This document shows positions 24,635 to 33,945 of a DNA stretch of 64,000 nt, one piece after another (positions within the stretch are counted from its first letter, which is position 1; the number at the start of each line of letters is the position of its first letter). Made by a program: the position numbers and the translations under genes. A model generated the notes under the pieces. That model did not search any database, was not told the origin of the DNA, and was given only the letters and a program-made list of their open reading frames with translations. The DNA is from Amycolatopsis rubida (GTDB lineage: Bacteria > Actinomycetota > Actinomycetes > Mycobacteriales > Pseudonocardiaceae), in contig NZ_FOWC01000012.1 of NCBI RefSeq assembly GCF_900115345.1, forward strand, positions 174,050-238,049, in the 5' to 3' direction.

Positions 24635-26032
24635 TCAGACTCGACCCAATCGGCTGACGAGAACCGCCGACGCCACCGGATGCGCACCGCCCGCGCGGAC
24701 CGAGTCCGCGACCGCCCGGTCGGACGTCGCGACGACCATCGGGCGGCCCTTCGGCTCGGCCGCGACCAACGACCGGATCACGTCGTCGGCAAGCACCCCA
24801 CGCTCGGAGAACAGCACTCTGACCCCGCGCGGCACCGCGGCGGGCACCGACAGCACACCGGCCCCGTCGAACACCACCGTGACCTCCGCCGACGTGCGCG
24901 CCGCCAGCGCCGAGAGCTGGTGCACCAGCCGGTCTCGCTGATCGGCCAGCGCCAGTTCCGGATAACCCGTTTTGGTGACGTTGTAGCCGTCCACGATGAG
25001 ATGGACGTTCGGCAGCGCCAGATGCCGGTCGAGGGCCGTGACGTCCTGGATCCGCCCTCCCGGGCCGAGTCCGGACCGCGCGCCGCTCACCATGTCGGCA
25101 GGGCGCGCGCCGCGGTCGCCCAAGGCGAGTTCACGACGCAGGCCGTGCACCGCGCCGTCGATCGTGTCGACCAGCAACGCCAGCCGGACCTCGTCGGCCT
25201 CCCTGGCCTCGCGCGCGGACTGCCGGGCCATCTCCGCGTCCGCGACCGCCCGTTCGGCACGGGTGCGTTCGGCGGCGACCCGGCGGCGTTCCCGGTCGAG
25301 TTGCCCGTTCAGCATCTCGATCTCGCGTTCCCGCGTCGCTCCCCCGTCGGCCAGTTCGGCGCGCGCCGCCTCGGCCGCGTCCTTGGCCTGCCGCAGCAGC
25401 ACGCCCTGCTCCCGCAGCCGGCGCAGCAGCTTCTCGACCTCGGCCTCGCGTTCGCCGCGCGCGCTCTCGACCGCCCCGCGCGCCTGTTCCAGCTCGGCTC
25501 GCAGCTCGGCGATTTCGACTTCCAGCCGCTGGTTCCGGGCCAGCGCCGCGTCCCGCTCCGCGCGCAGCGCGGTTTCCTCGGCGTTCTTCGCGATCAGCCG
25601 CACGCGTCCGGCCGCACCGGATTCGCCGAGCAGCACCGCGGCGGCAGCGGCAGCGACGGAATCCGAGACATTCGGGTCCAGCGCGTCGGTCCGGTGCTCG
25701 CGCAGCCACTCCAGCACCGCGGTCCGGAACTGCGCGGAGTCCCCCAACGCGGCCAGCAGCGCGGTGCCGCCGAGCTTCGCGCGCTTGGCCGGGGCGAACT
25801 TCGCGACCGGCCGCAGCTGCCGCGGCACGTCCGCGACCGGCAGTTTCGCGACCGCGGCCGCGGCCAGTTCGGCGATCCGCTCGCGCACTGCCTCCGGCAG
25901 GCTCGTCCACGTCGCCGGTTCCGGACACGTCCCCGGTTCCGGGACCTCGGCGTCCTGTCCCGCCCGTGCCGGAACCGCCGAGGGGCCGACGGCCTCCGCG
26001 GCTCCCTCCGGTTCGACGGGCTGAGGGTGCAT
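24635..26032 (-). CDS. NYN-domain (PIN-like) predicted ribonuclease with long coiled coil
   Basis: A 465-residue protein. Residues 1-130 are Pro/Ala-rich and helical, residues 150-320 are a strong coiled coil (EETALRAERDAALARNQRLE onward), and residues 340-460 are a NYN/YacP-like domain. That domain has strand-acid motifs HLIVDGYNVTKTGYP, VTVVFDGAGV and MVVATSDRAVADSV, whose Asp residues form the metal-binding nuclease site of the family. I infer an RNA-processing enzyme, with the coiled coil as a dimer or scaffold region. TACCCT (26044-26039) is 6 nt before ATG 26032, a leaderless start. It is divergent from the exonuclease gene. Confidence 0.85.
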   Translation of the reverse strand: MHPQPVEPEGAAEAVGPSAVPARAGQDAEVPEPGTCPEPATWTSLPEAVRERIAELAAAAVAKLPVADVPRQLRPVAKFAPAKRAKLGGTALLAALGDSAQFRTAVLEWLREHRTDALDPNVSDSVAAAAAAVLLGESGAAGRVRLIAKNAEETALRAERDAALARNQRLEVEIAELRAELEQARGAVESARGEREAEVEKLLRRLREQGVLLRQAKDAAEAARAELADGGATREREIEMLNGQLDRERRRVAAERTRAERAVADAEMARQSAREAREADEVRLALLVDTIDGAVHGLRRELALGDRGARPADMVSGARSGLGPGGRIQDVTALDRHLALPNVHLIVDGYNVTKTGYPELALADQRDRLVHQLSALAARTSAEVTVVFDGAGVLSVPAAVPRGVRVLFSERGVLADDVIRSLVAAEPKGRPMVVATSDRAVADSVRAGGAHPVASAVLVSRLGRV

Positions 26033-26152
26033 TGGTCCAGGGTAGGCCCCGCCGCCGGATCGCGCGCCGCACCGGCCCGTTCCACTGGTCACCATCGGGC
26101 CACGGGCGGCGCGCGCGAAGATTGTCGGTGGCCGGCCCTACTGTGCGCGATC
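26033..26152. promoter_or_regulatory. divergent leaderless promoters
   Basis: This 120-bp gap holds TACCCT (26044-26039, minus) 6 nt before the NYN gene and TACTGT (26139-26144, plus) 8 nt before the exonuclease gene. Neither start has a Shine-Dalgarno sequence. Confidence 0.5.
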
Positions 26153-27871
26153 ATGGAGACCCGACCGAGGCCGGACCAGGCTCAGCTGGCGTTCGACGAG
26201 CTCGGCACCCCGCTGCGGGACACCACGTTCGTCGTGTTCGACCTGGAGACCACCGGAACCAAGCCGGGGCCGGACGGGATCACCGAGATCGGCGCGGTCA
26301 AGGTCCGCGCCGGACAGGTGCTGGGCGAGTTCGCGACGCTGGTCAACCCGGGCACGCCGATCCCGCCGCAGATCGTCGAGCTGACCGGGATCACGCAGGC
26401 GATGGTCTACGACGCGCCGCGGATCGAACGCGTGCTGCCCGCGTTCCTGGAGTTCATCGCGGGCACCGTGCTGGTCGCGCACAACTCCGGCTTCGACACC
26501 AGCTTCATGAAGGCGGCCTGCGAGGGACACGGCTACGTCTGGCCGCGCCCCACCGTCGTCTGCACGGTGAAGCTCGCGCGCCGCGTCATCCCGCGCGAAG
26601 AAGCGCGCAGCTACCGGTTGTCGTCGCTGTCCATGCTGCTCGGCGCACGCACCCGGCCGACGCACCGTGCGCTCGACGACGCCCGCGCCACCACCGACGT
26701 CCTGCACGCGTTGCTGGAGCGAGTCGGCAACCTCGGCGTGCACACCGTCGAGGAGCTGATCGACTACCTCCCGGACGTCACGCCAGCCCAGCGGCGCAAG
26801 CGAAACCTCGCCGCCGACCTGCCGTCGCGGCCCGGCGTGTACCTCTTCAAGGGACCGCGCGACGAAGTCCTGTACGTAGGCACCGCGCGCGACCTGAGAC
26901 GGCGTGTGCGGACGTATTTCACCGGTTCCGAAAGCCGGGGCCGGATCCGGGAGATGGTCGCGCTGGCGGAGCGGGTGGACGCCATCGAATGCGCACACTC
27001 CCTCGAAGCCGAGATCCGCGAACTGCGGCTGATCGCCGCGCACCGGCCGGCGTACAACCGGCGTTCGAAAAACCCGCACCACGGCTGGTGGATCAGCGTC
27101 ACCGACGAGGCTTTCCCGCGGCTTTCCGTGGTACGCCTGCCGCGCGCGGGCACGCTCGGGCCGTTCCGCAGCCAAGCCGACGCGCGCACCGCCGCGGAGA
27201 CTCTCGCCGACGCTTCCGGGCTGCGCACCTGCACGCAACGCATCTCCGCCACCGCCGCGTCCGGCACGCCGTGTGTCCTGGCCGAACTCGGCCGTTGCGG
27301 AGCCCCGTGCGCGGGCAGGCAGACCGTCGCCGACTACTCCCCTGCGGTGGAAGCTGCCCGCGGGCTCATCGCCGGTCACGACGGCCGTCCGCTCCACCTG
27401 GCCGCGGCGAGGCTGGAGGAGATGTCGGAGCGAAGGCACTACGAACAGGCCGCGCGCCACCGCGACGAACTGGCCGGGCTGGTCCGCGCTGTCGGCCGCG
27501 CACACCGGCAGGCCGCGCTCGCGTCGGTCGCGGAACTCATCGCCGCGGCCCCGGACGGCAATGGCGGCTGGGAACTGTCCGTCATTCGCTACGGCAGGCT
27601 CGCCTCCGCAGGGGTCGCCCGGCGTGGGGTGCCGCCGATGCCGGTGGTCGAATCCCTGGTCGCTGCGGGGGAAACCGTGCTGCCCGGAGAAGGTCCGCTG
27701 CGGGGTGCTCCCGGCGAGGAGGTCGGGATCCTGTTGCGCTGGCTCGCCCGGCCGGGGACCCGGCTCGTCCGCACCACCCGGCCGTGGGCCGAGCCCGCCG
27801 CGGTCGCCGGATGGCAAGCCTGGCTCGCCCGAGCCGCCGATGCCCGGTCGCTCGAACACCTCGCGGGCTGA
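26153..27871 (+). CDS. DEDDh exonuclease fused to UvrC-like GIY-YIG endonuclease
   Basis: A 572-residue protein. Residues 25-190 are a DnaQ/epsilon-type 3'-5' exonuclease with all DEDDh motifs: VFDLETTG, AHNSGFDTSF and HRALDDARAT. From about residue 220 a GIY-YIG domain follows (RPGVYLFKGPRDEVLYVGTA with Tyr and RRRVRTYF), then UvrC-N-like sequence including a Cys-containing segment (CVLAELGRCGAPCAG) and a UvrB-binding-like helix (HYEQAARHRDEL). This architecture corresponds to Rv2191-type Cho-like proteins, which probably act in UV or mismatch repair. Leaderless start at ATG 26153. Confidence 0.9.
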   Translation: METRPRPDQAQLAFDELGTPLRDTTFVVFDLETTGTKPGPDGITEIGAVKVRAGQVLGEFATLVNPGTPIPPQIVELTGITQAMVYDAPRIERVLPAFLEFIAGTVLVAHNSGFDTSFMKAACEGHGYVWPRPTVVCTVKLARRVIPREEARSYRLSSLSMLLGARTRPTHRALDDARATTDVLHALLERVGNLGVHTVEELIDYLPDVTPAQRRKRNLAADLPSRPGVYLFKGPRDEVLYVGTARDLRRRVRTYFTGSESRGRIREMVALAERVDAIECAHSLEAEIRELRLIAAHRPAYNRRSKNPHHGWWISVTDEAFPRLSVVRLPRAGTLGPFRSQADARTAAETLADASGLRTCTQRISATAASGTPCVLAELGRCGAPCAGRQTVADYSPAVEAARGLIAGHDGRPLHLAAARLEEMSERRHYEQAARHRDELAGLVRAVGRAHRQAALASVAELIAAAPDGNGGWELSVIRYGRLASAGVARRGVPPMPVVESLVAAGETVLPGEGPLRGAPGEEVGILLRWLARPGTRLVRTTRPWAEPAAVAGWQAWLARAADARSLEHLAG

Positions 27872-27952
27872 GACACCCGCTGCGCCGTGCGCGGGCGCGT
27901 TCCCGGCTACGATCGCGCACGTCGGTTACCGCCAGGAAGTGGGAGGAACGCT

Positions 27953-28237
27953 GTGATCACGGCGATCGTGCTGATCAACGTAGAGGCCGAGGAAATCCCG
28001 CAGGCCGCACAGGCGATCGCGGACCTCGACCAGGTGTCCGAGGTCTACTCGTGCGCCGGGGACGTCGACCTCATCGCCACCGTGCGCGTGCAGGCCCACG
28101 AAGACCTCGCCGACCTGATCCCGGGCCGCATCGGCAAGGTCCGCGGCGTGCTCGACACCGTCACCCACATCGCGTTCCGGTCCTACTCGCGCGCCGACAC
28201 CGACTCCGCATTCGAGATCGGCGTCGAAGGAGCCTGA
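27953..28237 (+). CDS. stand-alone Lrp/AsnC ligand-binding (RAM) domain protein
   Basis: A 94-residue protein consisting only of the RAM domain of Lrp/AsnC regulators (VITAIVLINVEAEEIPQAAQ, DVDLIATVRVQAHEDLADLI, VLDTVTHIAFRSYS). It has no helix-turn-helix. GTG 27953 follows GTGGGAGGAAC. Such proteins bind amino acids and may modulate full-length Lrp regulators by mixed oligomers; no partner is in the window. Start and length are well supported. Confidence 0.85.
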   Translation: MITAIVLINVEAEEIPQAAQAIADLDQVSEVYSCAGDVDLIATVRVQAHEDLADLIPGRIGKVRGVLDTVTHIAFRSYSRADTDSAFEIGVEGA

Positions 28238-28273
28238 GACCTGTCGTACCCCCGGGCTAACGTCCGGGGCAGG

Positions 28274-28714
28274 ACGACACTGCGGCTGGCCGAGGTCACC
28301 AGCGACAATGTGGGCGCGGCCTGCGATCTGGCGGTAGCACCACACCAGAAAGATTACGTAGCCCCGGTCGCTGGCCGAGGCCCACGCCCAGCCGGGCATC
28401 GCCTGGCCGAGGCTGGTCTACGCCGGCGACGACCTCGTCGGCTTCGTCATGGCCGCCTTCGATCCGGACTGTCCGATCGACTACTTCCGCTGCGGCATCT
28501 GGCGGCTGAACATCGCCGCCGAGCACCAGAAGAAAGGCTACGGGAAGTTCGCCGTCGAAGCGGTGCTGGCCGAAGCGCACCGTCGCGGAGAAGCGTCGGC
28601 GACGGTGCTTGGGGTGCCGGGCGAGCACAGTCCGGAACCGTTCTATCTGCGGCGGGGATTCCAGCCACCGGCCAGCTTCACGAACGCGAGGTCGTCGCCC
28701 GCATCCGGCTCTGA
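28274..28714 (+). pseudogene. GNAT acetyltransferase with two frameshifts
   Basis: Three frames join into one GNAT. They read LRLAEVTSDNVGAACDLAVA..., then (after about 28365) RSLAEAHAQPGIAWPRLVYA, GDDLVGFVMAAFDPD and IAAEHQKKGYGKFAVEAVLA (the acetyl-CoA loop), and finally (after about 28671) GQLHEREVVARIRL and stop. No usable start codon is apparent at the left. The intact acetyl-CoA motif shows the gene was recently functional. Confidence 0.65.
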
Positions 28715-28749
28715 ACCCCGCCGCCAGCGCTAGCGTGCACGAAAACGCC

Positions 28750-28965
28750 TGACCGAGGCTGATCTGCTCCGAGAAGAAACTCGTCGGCTTCGTCCTGGCG
28801 GCGACCCGGACGGTTCGCCGTCGAAGCGGTGCTGGCCGAAGCGCGACGCCGAATCCGTCACGGTCAGCTGGCTGCCCGGCAAAGCCCAGCTCCCGGCCCT
28901 TCTGCCCGGCAGCTGGGCTTCCGGCCGACCGGCGAGACGGACGACCGCATCCAGCTCGGAGAACC
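28750..28965 (+). pseudogene. remnant of a second GNAT acetyltransferase
   Basis: Fragments in shifting frames, EKKLVGFVLAATR, then RFAVEAVLAEARRR, SVTVSWLPGK and finally RQLGFRPTGETDDRIQLGE, follow the same order as the preceding pseudogene, with a large internal deletion. This suggests a tandem duplicate or a second family member in decay. Confidence 0.5.
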
Positions 28966-28980
28966 GCCCAGCACCGCAAG

Positions 28981-29013
28981 AAGGCCCCTCCCTCGCGATG
29001 AGGAAGGGGCCTT
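28981..29013. terminator. hairpin terminator of the qcr operon
   Basis: AAGGCCCCTCCCTC (28981-28994) pairs with GAGGAAGGGGCCTT (29000-29013) around a 5-nt loop, with one mismatch. It lies 35 nt beyond the qcrB stop. There is no clear T-run, as is usual in actinobacteria. Confidence 0.75.
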
Positions 29014-29047
29014 CCGGCGTTCTGCGGGACCCGGGAGTCCCCGGGGT

Positions 29048-30706
29048 TCAGTGCCCGGAACCGACCTCGGTCGACTCCTCGGTGCCTTCGAGCTTCCCGT
29101 GCCCGTTCCCGTGGCCGTTGCCGCGAGCCCGGTCGAGCGCCTTGCTCTCCTCGGCCGGGTCCGGCGTCCAGATCGAACCCGGGACGGCGTGGCCCGCGGT
29201 GCCGAGCTTGTTCATCTTCTTCGGCACCGCCGCGCCCTGGTATTCGAGCGGGATCGCGTGGCCGTGGCTGTCCGTGCCGCCCAGCGGCTGGTGGATCTCG
29301 ATGAACTCGCCGTGCGGCAGCCGCTTGATGATGCCGGTCTCGACGCCGTGCTCCAGCACCTCACGGTCGGACCGCTGCAGGCCCAGGCAGATCCGGTAGG
29401 TGAAGTAGTACGCCAGCGGCGGCACGATCAGCACGCCGATGCGCCCGGCCCACGTCGTCGCGTTCAGCGAGATGTCGAACTGGTCGGCGATGATGTCGTT
29501 GAAGCCGGACAGCTCGATCACCGCGAAGAACCCGAGCGCCATCATGCCCAGCGCGGTGCGGACCGGTGCGTCGCGCGGCCGCTGCAGCAGGTTGTGCGAC
29601 GCGTTGTCCTTGGACAGCTTGCGTTCCAGGAACGGATATCCGAGCAGCAGCGCGAACAGGATCGGCATCCCGATCGCGCCGGGGAAGAACACCGCCGGGA
29701 TCGTGTAGTTCCCGAGGTAGACCTCCCAGGCGGGCCAGATCCGGAGCATGCCGTCGGCCCAGGCCATGTAGAAGTCCGGCTGGGACCCCGCGGACACCAT
29801 CGACGGGTTGTACGGCCCGAAGTTCCACACCGGGTTGATCTGGAACAGGCCGGACATCAGCGCCAGCACGCCCACGACCAGGGTGAAGAACGCGCCGCCC
29901 TTGAGGGCGAAGTACGGCATGATCCGCACGCCGACGACGTTGGTCTCCTTGCGCCGCACGCCCGGGAACTGGGTGTGCTTCTGGTACCAGACCAGCGCCA
30001 GGTGCGCGCCGATCAGCGCCAGCATGATGCCCGGGACCAGCAGGATGTGCAGCGTGTAGAGCCGGGGGATGATCTGGTCGCCGGGGAACTCCCCGCCGAA
30101 CAGCGCCCAGTGGATCCAGGTGCCGATCACCGGCACCGACAGCACGATGCCGGACAGGGTCGCGCGGATGCCGGTGCCCGACAGCAGGTCGTCCGGGAGC
30201 GAGTAGCCGAAGAAGCCCTCGAACATGCCCAGGATCAGCAGCAGGCCGCCGATGACCCAGTTCGCTTCACGCGGCTTGCGGAACGCGCCGGTGAAGAAGA
30301 TCCGGAGCATGTGCACCATCATCGACGCGACGAAGATCAGCGCCGCCCAGTGGTGCAGCTGCCGCACGAACAGGCCGCCGCGCACGTCGAACGAAATGTC
30401 CAGCGTGGTGCGGAACGCCTGGGACATTTGCATACCCTGCATGTTCGTGAAGCTGCCGTGGTAGGTGACCTCCTGCATGGAGGGGTCGAAGAACAGCGTC
30501 AGGTACACCCCGGACAGCAGGATGACGATGAAGCTGTACAGCGCGATCTCGCCCAGCAGGAAGGACCAGTGGGTCGGGAACACCTTGTTCATCTGGTGCC
30601 GCAGGCCCTTGGCCAGCTTGTACCGCTGGTCCGCGTTGTCCGCGGCCTCGCCCAGGTGCTTCTGGAGTGCGCTCGTGCCCTTGGTCGGCGTGGTGAGTGA
30701 ACTCAT
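29048..30706 (-). CDS. qcrB: cytochrome bc1 complex cytochrome b subunit
   Basis: A 552-residue membrane subunit, long as in actinobacteria, carrying the two b haems and the menaquinol sites. Its helices contain the haem-binding His residues (for example RQLHHWAALIFVASMMVHML and LYTLHILLVPGIMLALIGAH), and a quinol-site-like PEWY variant occurs near WPAWEVY. The cytoplasmic C-terminal tail is hydrophilic, rich in Gly, His and Glu. Its start overlaps the qcrA stop by four bases (ATGA at 30703-30706). It is the last gene of ctaE-qcrC-qcrA-qcrB. Confidence 0.96.
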   Translation of the reverse strand: MSSLTTPTKGTSALQKHLGEAADNADQRYKLAKGLRHQMNKVFPTHWSFLLGEIALYSFIVILLSGVYLTLFFDPSMQEVTYHGSFTNMQGMQMSQAFRTTLDISFDVRGGLFVRQLHHWAALIFVASMMVHMLRIFFTGAFRKPREANWVIGGLLLILGMFEGFFGYSLPDDLLSGTGIRATLSGIVLSVPVIGTWIHWALFGGEFPGDQIIPRLYTLHILLVPGIMLALIGAHLALVWYQKHTQFPGVRRKETNVVGVRIMPYFALKGGAFFTLVVGVLALMSGLFQINPVWNFGPYNPSMVSAGSQPDFYMAWADGMLRIWPAWEVYLGNYTIPAVFFPGAIGMPILFALLLGYPFLERKLSKDNASHNLLQRPRDAPVRTALGMMALGFFAVIELSGFNDIIADQFDISLNATTWAGRIGVLIVPPLAYYFTYRICLGLQRSDREVLEHGVETGIIKRLPHGEFIEIHQPLGGTDSHGHAIPLEYQGAAVPKKMNKLGTAGHAVPGSIWTPDPAEESKALDRARGNGHGNGHGKLEGTEESTEVGSGH

Positions 30707-31854
30707 GACTTACGCTCCCAGAAGGCCGGTCCGATGGCCTCGATGAAATCGCCCTTCGCGATCAAGTATCCCTCTTCGTCAACCGTGATCGGAAGCTGGG
30801 CGAGCGGACGGGTCGCCGGGCCGAAGATCGGCTTCGCGTAGTGCAGGGCGTCGAACTGCGACTGGTGGCACGGGCAGAGGATGCGGTTCGTGCGCTGTTC
30901 GTACAGCGAGGTCGGGCAGCCGACGTGGCTGCAGATCTTCGTGTACGCGTAGTAGTCGCCGAAGTTGAAGTCCTCCTGGCCCTTGCGCTTGACCACGCGC
31001 GCGGCGTCGGTCGAGCGCAGCCGGATGAGCATGACCGGGTTGTCGACCCGCATCAGCGCCTCGGACAGGGCCTTCTCGTCGCCCTTCTCCGATTCGCGGT
31101 AGGGGAAGACCGTCTCCATCGCGCCCGCGTCGAGGTCCTCGGCCTTGACCAGCGCGACGCCTTCCTTGACGTCGGCTTCGAGGTTGCCGGTGTTGCGGCG
31201 CAGGTAGACCTTCTCGCCCTTGAAGTTCGGCAGCCATCCGGTGTGCCAGAGGCCGTCCTTGTTCTCGGTGTCCTTCCACGGGTCCTTGATGAAGGACGCG
31301 ATCGGCAGGGCCGCCACCGCGAGGCCGAGTGCGCCCGCGCCCGCGCCGGCGGTGCGCTTGATCAGCGACCGGCGGGCGATGCCGTTGCGGGTCCCGGCGT
31401 CGGCCAGGTGGGCCAGGATGGTGGCCCGGTCGACCTCCGCGGACGGGCCGTCGCTGCGCTGCTGCACCGAGGTCTCGTGCGGGACGAACTTCTTGGTGTA
31501 GAGGATCACGCCGATGCCGAGCGACAGCACCGCGAGACCGAGCGTGACGCCGAGCGCCGGGGTGTAGAGGCTGTAGGTCGAGTGCCCGCTCGGGTCGCTC
31601 GGGTCCTTGTACTCCCACCACTTCGGCCAGGCCATCACGACCACGAACGCCAGCCCGGCGAGCGCGGACAGGGCGAACCAGAACGCGACGAGGCGCTGCG
31701 CGCGCCGCTCCGCGCGGGTGCCCTCGACCGGCCACGGCTCCGGGTAGTCGACGATTTCGACGCCGTCCAGCTGACCGCCGAGCTTGAGCAGCTCGTCGCG
31801 GTCCATCTCAGCCAGCTCCGCCTCCGAGGGCGGCTTGGGCCCTTCGGCACTCAT
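30703..31854 (-). CDS. qcrA: cytochrome bc1 complex Rieske iron-sulfur subunit
   Basis: A 383-residue actinobacterial Rieske protein with three membrane segments (near residues 60, 105 and 175) and a C-terminal [2Fe-2S] domain. Cluster ligands are in ICSHVGC and CPCHQSQF. The N-terminal cytoplasmic region is acidic (EAELAEMDRDELLKLGGQLD), as in related species. ATG 31854 overlaps the qcrC stop by four bases. It passes electrons from menaquinol to the QcrC haems. Confidence 0.96.
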   Translation of the reverse strand: MSAEGPKPPSEAELAEMDRDELLKLGGQLDGVEIVDYPEPWPVEGTRAERRAQRLVAFWFALSALAGLAFVVVMAWPKWWEYKDPSDPSGHSTYSLYTPALGVTLGLAVLSLGIGVILYTKKFVPHETSVQQRSDGPSAEVDRATILAHLADAGTRNGIARRSLIKRTAGAGAGALGLAVAALPIASFIKDPWKDTENKDGLWHTGWLPNFKGEKVYLRRNTGNLEADVKEGVALVKAEDLDAGAMETVFPYRESEKGDEKALSEALMRVDNPVMLIRLRSTDAARVVKRKGQEDFNFGDYYAYTKICSHVGCPTSLYEQRTNRILCPCHQSQFDALHYAKPIFGPATRPLAQLPITVDEEGYLIAKGDFIEAIGPAFWERKS

Positions 31855-32669
31855 GCCTTCGATCCAATCCACAGCGTAATGCCGACGAGCGCGGCGATTC
31901 CGACGACGAAGGCGATGACGCCTTCGGAGGCGGGGCCGACCCCGCCGAGACCGTTGCCGCCCGGGTCGTTGTTGCCGTCGGACACCGACTTGACGTAGGC
32001 GATGATGTCCTTCTTCTCCTCCGCGCTGAGCTGGCGGTCGGAGAACTTCGGCATGTTCTGCGGCCCGGTGAGCATCGCGTCGTAGATCTGCTCCTCGGTG
32101 GCCGGGTCGAGCGGCGGCGCGTACTTGCCCGCCGACAGCGCGCCCCCGCGGCCGGTGAAGTTGTGGCACGACGCGCAGTTGAGCCGGAACAGCTCGCCGC
32201 CGCGCGCCGGGTCGTTGCCGCGCAGCGCCTCGCCGCGCTCCGCCGGGCGCTGCGCTCCGCCGCCGTGTGCCTGCACGTAGGCGCCGACCGCGTCGATCTC
32301 GCTCGGGGTCAGCTTCGGCGGCTTGCGGGCGGCCTGCGCCTCCTGGCGCGCCGCGGGCATCCGGCCGGAGGAAGTCTGGAAGTAGACGGCCGCGTCGCCG
32401 ATGCCGATGAGGCTCGGACCGCGGTCCTTGACGCCCTCCAGGTTCGCGCCGTGGCATTCGATGCAGGTGTTGTTGTAGACCTGCTCGCCCTGACGCAGCA
32501 GCGCCGGGTCGCCCTGTGCCTGCGCGGTCTGCGGTTCCGGGGCGAAGACGGCGTACAGGGCGCCGGCCCCCACCAGGGCGACGCCGAGTGCGAGCACGCC
32601 CGCGAGGCGCCTGCGCATCTTCGAGCGCGCGCGGAACCGGCGCTCCGAGGATTTGGTGCTGGTGGTCAT
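31851..32669 (-). CDS. qcrC: cytochrome bc1 complex diheme cytochrome c subunit
   Basis: A 272-residue protein with an N-terminal membrane anchor (AGVLALGVALVGAGALYAV), two CxxCH haem-c sites (CIECH and CASCH) about 105 residues apart, and a C-terminal membrane helix (GVIAFVVGIAALVGITLWIG). The diheme form replaces a soluble cytochrome c and bridges bc1 to the aa3 oxidase in the actinobacterial supercomplex. It lies 55 nt downstream of ctaE. Confidence 0.96.
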   Translation of the reverse strand: MTTSTKSSERRFRARSKMRRRLAGVLALGVALVGAGALYAVFAPEPQTAQAQGDPALLRQGEQVYNNTCIECHGANLEGVKDRGPSLIGIGDAAVYFQTSSGRMPAARQEAQAARKPPKLTPSEIDAVGAYVQAHGGGAQRPAERGEALRGNDPARGGELFRLNCASCHNFTGRGGALSAGKYAPPLDPATEEQIYDAMLTGPQNMPKFSDRQLSAEEKKDIIAYVKSVSDGNNDPGGNGLGGVGPASEGVIAFVVGIAALVGITLWIGSKA

Positions 32670-32724
32670 CTTGCGGCAACCCTTGCTGTCAGTTCAGGCC
32701 GTTTTGTGGTGGGCGGTGCGGAGA

Positions 32725-33351
32725 TCAGGGAAGGATGTAGATCACCGCGAAGAGGCCGACCCACACGATGTCGACGAAGTGCCAGTAGTACGACACGACG
32801 ATCGCCGAGGTGGCCTGCGCCGGAGTGAACTTGCTGAGCTTCGTGCGGACCAGCAGGAACACGAAGGCGATGAGCCCGCCGATCACGTGCAGGCCGTGGA
32901 AACCGGTCGCGAGGTAGAACACCGTGCCGAACGGGCCGGACGGGATCGTGAGCCCCTCCTCGACCAGGTTGTGGTACTCGTTCGCCTGCCCGAACACGAA
33001 GATCGCGCCCATGATCAGCGTCACGATGTACCAGCGGCGCAGGCCGTAGACGTCGCCCCGCTCCGCGGCGAACACGCCGAACTGGCAGGTCAGCGACGAC
33101 AGCACGAGGATCACCGTGAACGGGATCGCGTACGCGACGTTGAGGTGGAACTCCTCGCCGTGCAACGGCGGCGGCCAGGACGCCCCGGCCGGGTTCTGCG
33201 CCTTGACGGTGAAGAACATGGCGAACAGTCCGGCGAAGAACATCAGTTCGCTGGACAGCCACACGACGGTGCCGACACTGACCATGTTCGGCCGGTTCAG
33301 CGAGTGGACCCGCTGGCTGATGGTGGGAGCTGCCGTTGTCACGAATCGCAT
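32725..33351 (-). CDS. ctaE: cytochrome c oxidase subunit III
   Basis: A 208-residue subunit with five to six membrane helices. Typical segments are VGTVVWLSSELMFFAGLFAM, NEYHNLVEEGLTIPSGPFG, YLATGFHGLHVIGGLIAF and YYWHFVDIVWVGLFAVIY. ATG 33351 follows GGGAGG. It heads the operon with qcrC-qcrA-qcrB, as in M. tuberculosis, joining oxidase and bc1 expression. Subunit I (ctaD) is not in the window. Confidence 0.95.
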   Translation of the reverse strand: MRFVTTAAPTISQRVHSLNRPNMVSVGTVVWLSSELMFFAGLFAMFFTVKAQNPAGASWPPPLHGEEFHLNVAYAIPFTVILVLSSLTCQFGVFAAERGDVYGLRRWYIVTLIMGAIFVFGQANEYHNLVEEGLTIPSGPFGTVFYLATGFHGLHVIGGLIAFVFLLVRTKLSKFTPAQATSAIVVSYYWHFVDIVWVGLFAVIYILP

Positions 33352-33458
33352 TATGTCCTCCCGCGACCGCACCCCGCCCGCCGGGTCTGCGGCGGGTCGT
33401 GGGAGCTTCGCGTCACACCCGCGCGCGCGACGCGGACCAGCGGCGGAAGGAGTTACTC

Positions 33459-33884
33459 GTGAGTTGGCTGGAGAAGCTCCGTGACCTGGTGAGAAAGCCC
33501 GAAGAAGCGGTTCTCGACCCGGACGCGCCCGGTCTGGCGACCGTCGTTTCGGCGTTCGATCCGGCCGTCGCGGATTCGGCGGTGCTCGCCGAATCACCCG
33601 GCTGGGCAAGCGAAGCGCCCGCGGTCCTCGTCCATCACCTGCTCCTTCCGGCGGACCGGATCGAGGAGGCGGCGGCGATTCTCGCGCAGGACGGCTACGA
33701 CCTGCGCGAACAAAGCCGCGACGGCGACCGGGTGCTGGCGCACGCCCGGCGGGTGCAGGTGCTGGACGCCCTGCACTGCGCCCAGGAACGGTCCCGGATG
33801 GCCGGTCTGGCGCAGCGGCTCGGCGGCGACGCTCCGGGCTGGGAGGCGCGGCAACCGGGTGACTCGCCCACCGCGTCCGCGTGA
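33459..33884 (+). CDS. conserved actinobacterial protein of unknown function
   Basis: A 141-residue soluble protein, GTG 33459 after GGAAGGAG. The middle reads VLVHHLLLPADRIEEAAAIL and DGYDLREQSRDGDRVLAHAR, suggesting an alpha/beta fold. No family is recognised. It is divergent from ctaE and 61 nt before the receiver-like gene, and may share a promoter region with the respiratory operon. Confidence 0.75.
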   Translation: MSWLEKLRDLVRKPEEAVLDPDAPGLATVVSAFDPAVADSAVLAESPGWASEAPAVLVHHLLLPADRIEEAAAILAQDGYDLREQSRDGDRVLAHARRVQVLDALHCAQERSRMAGLAQRLGGDAPGWEARQPGDSPTASA

Positions 33885-33945
33885 GATGCGTCTCGGCGGA
33901 TACGATCGCGGCTGTTCCACCCGTGACGAGACGGAGGCGTGCTCA

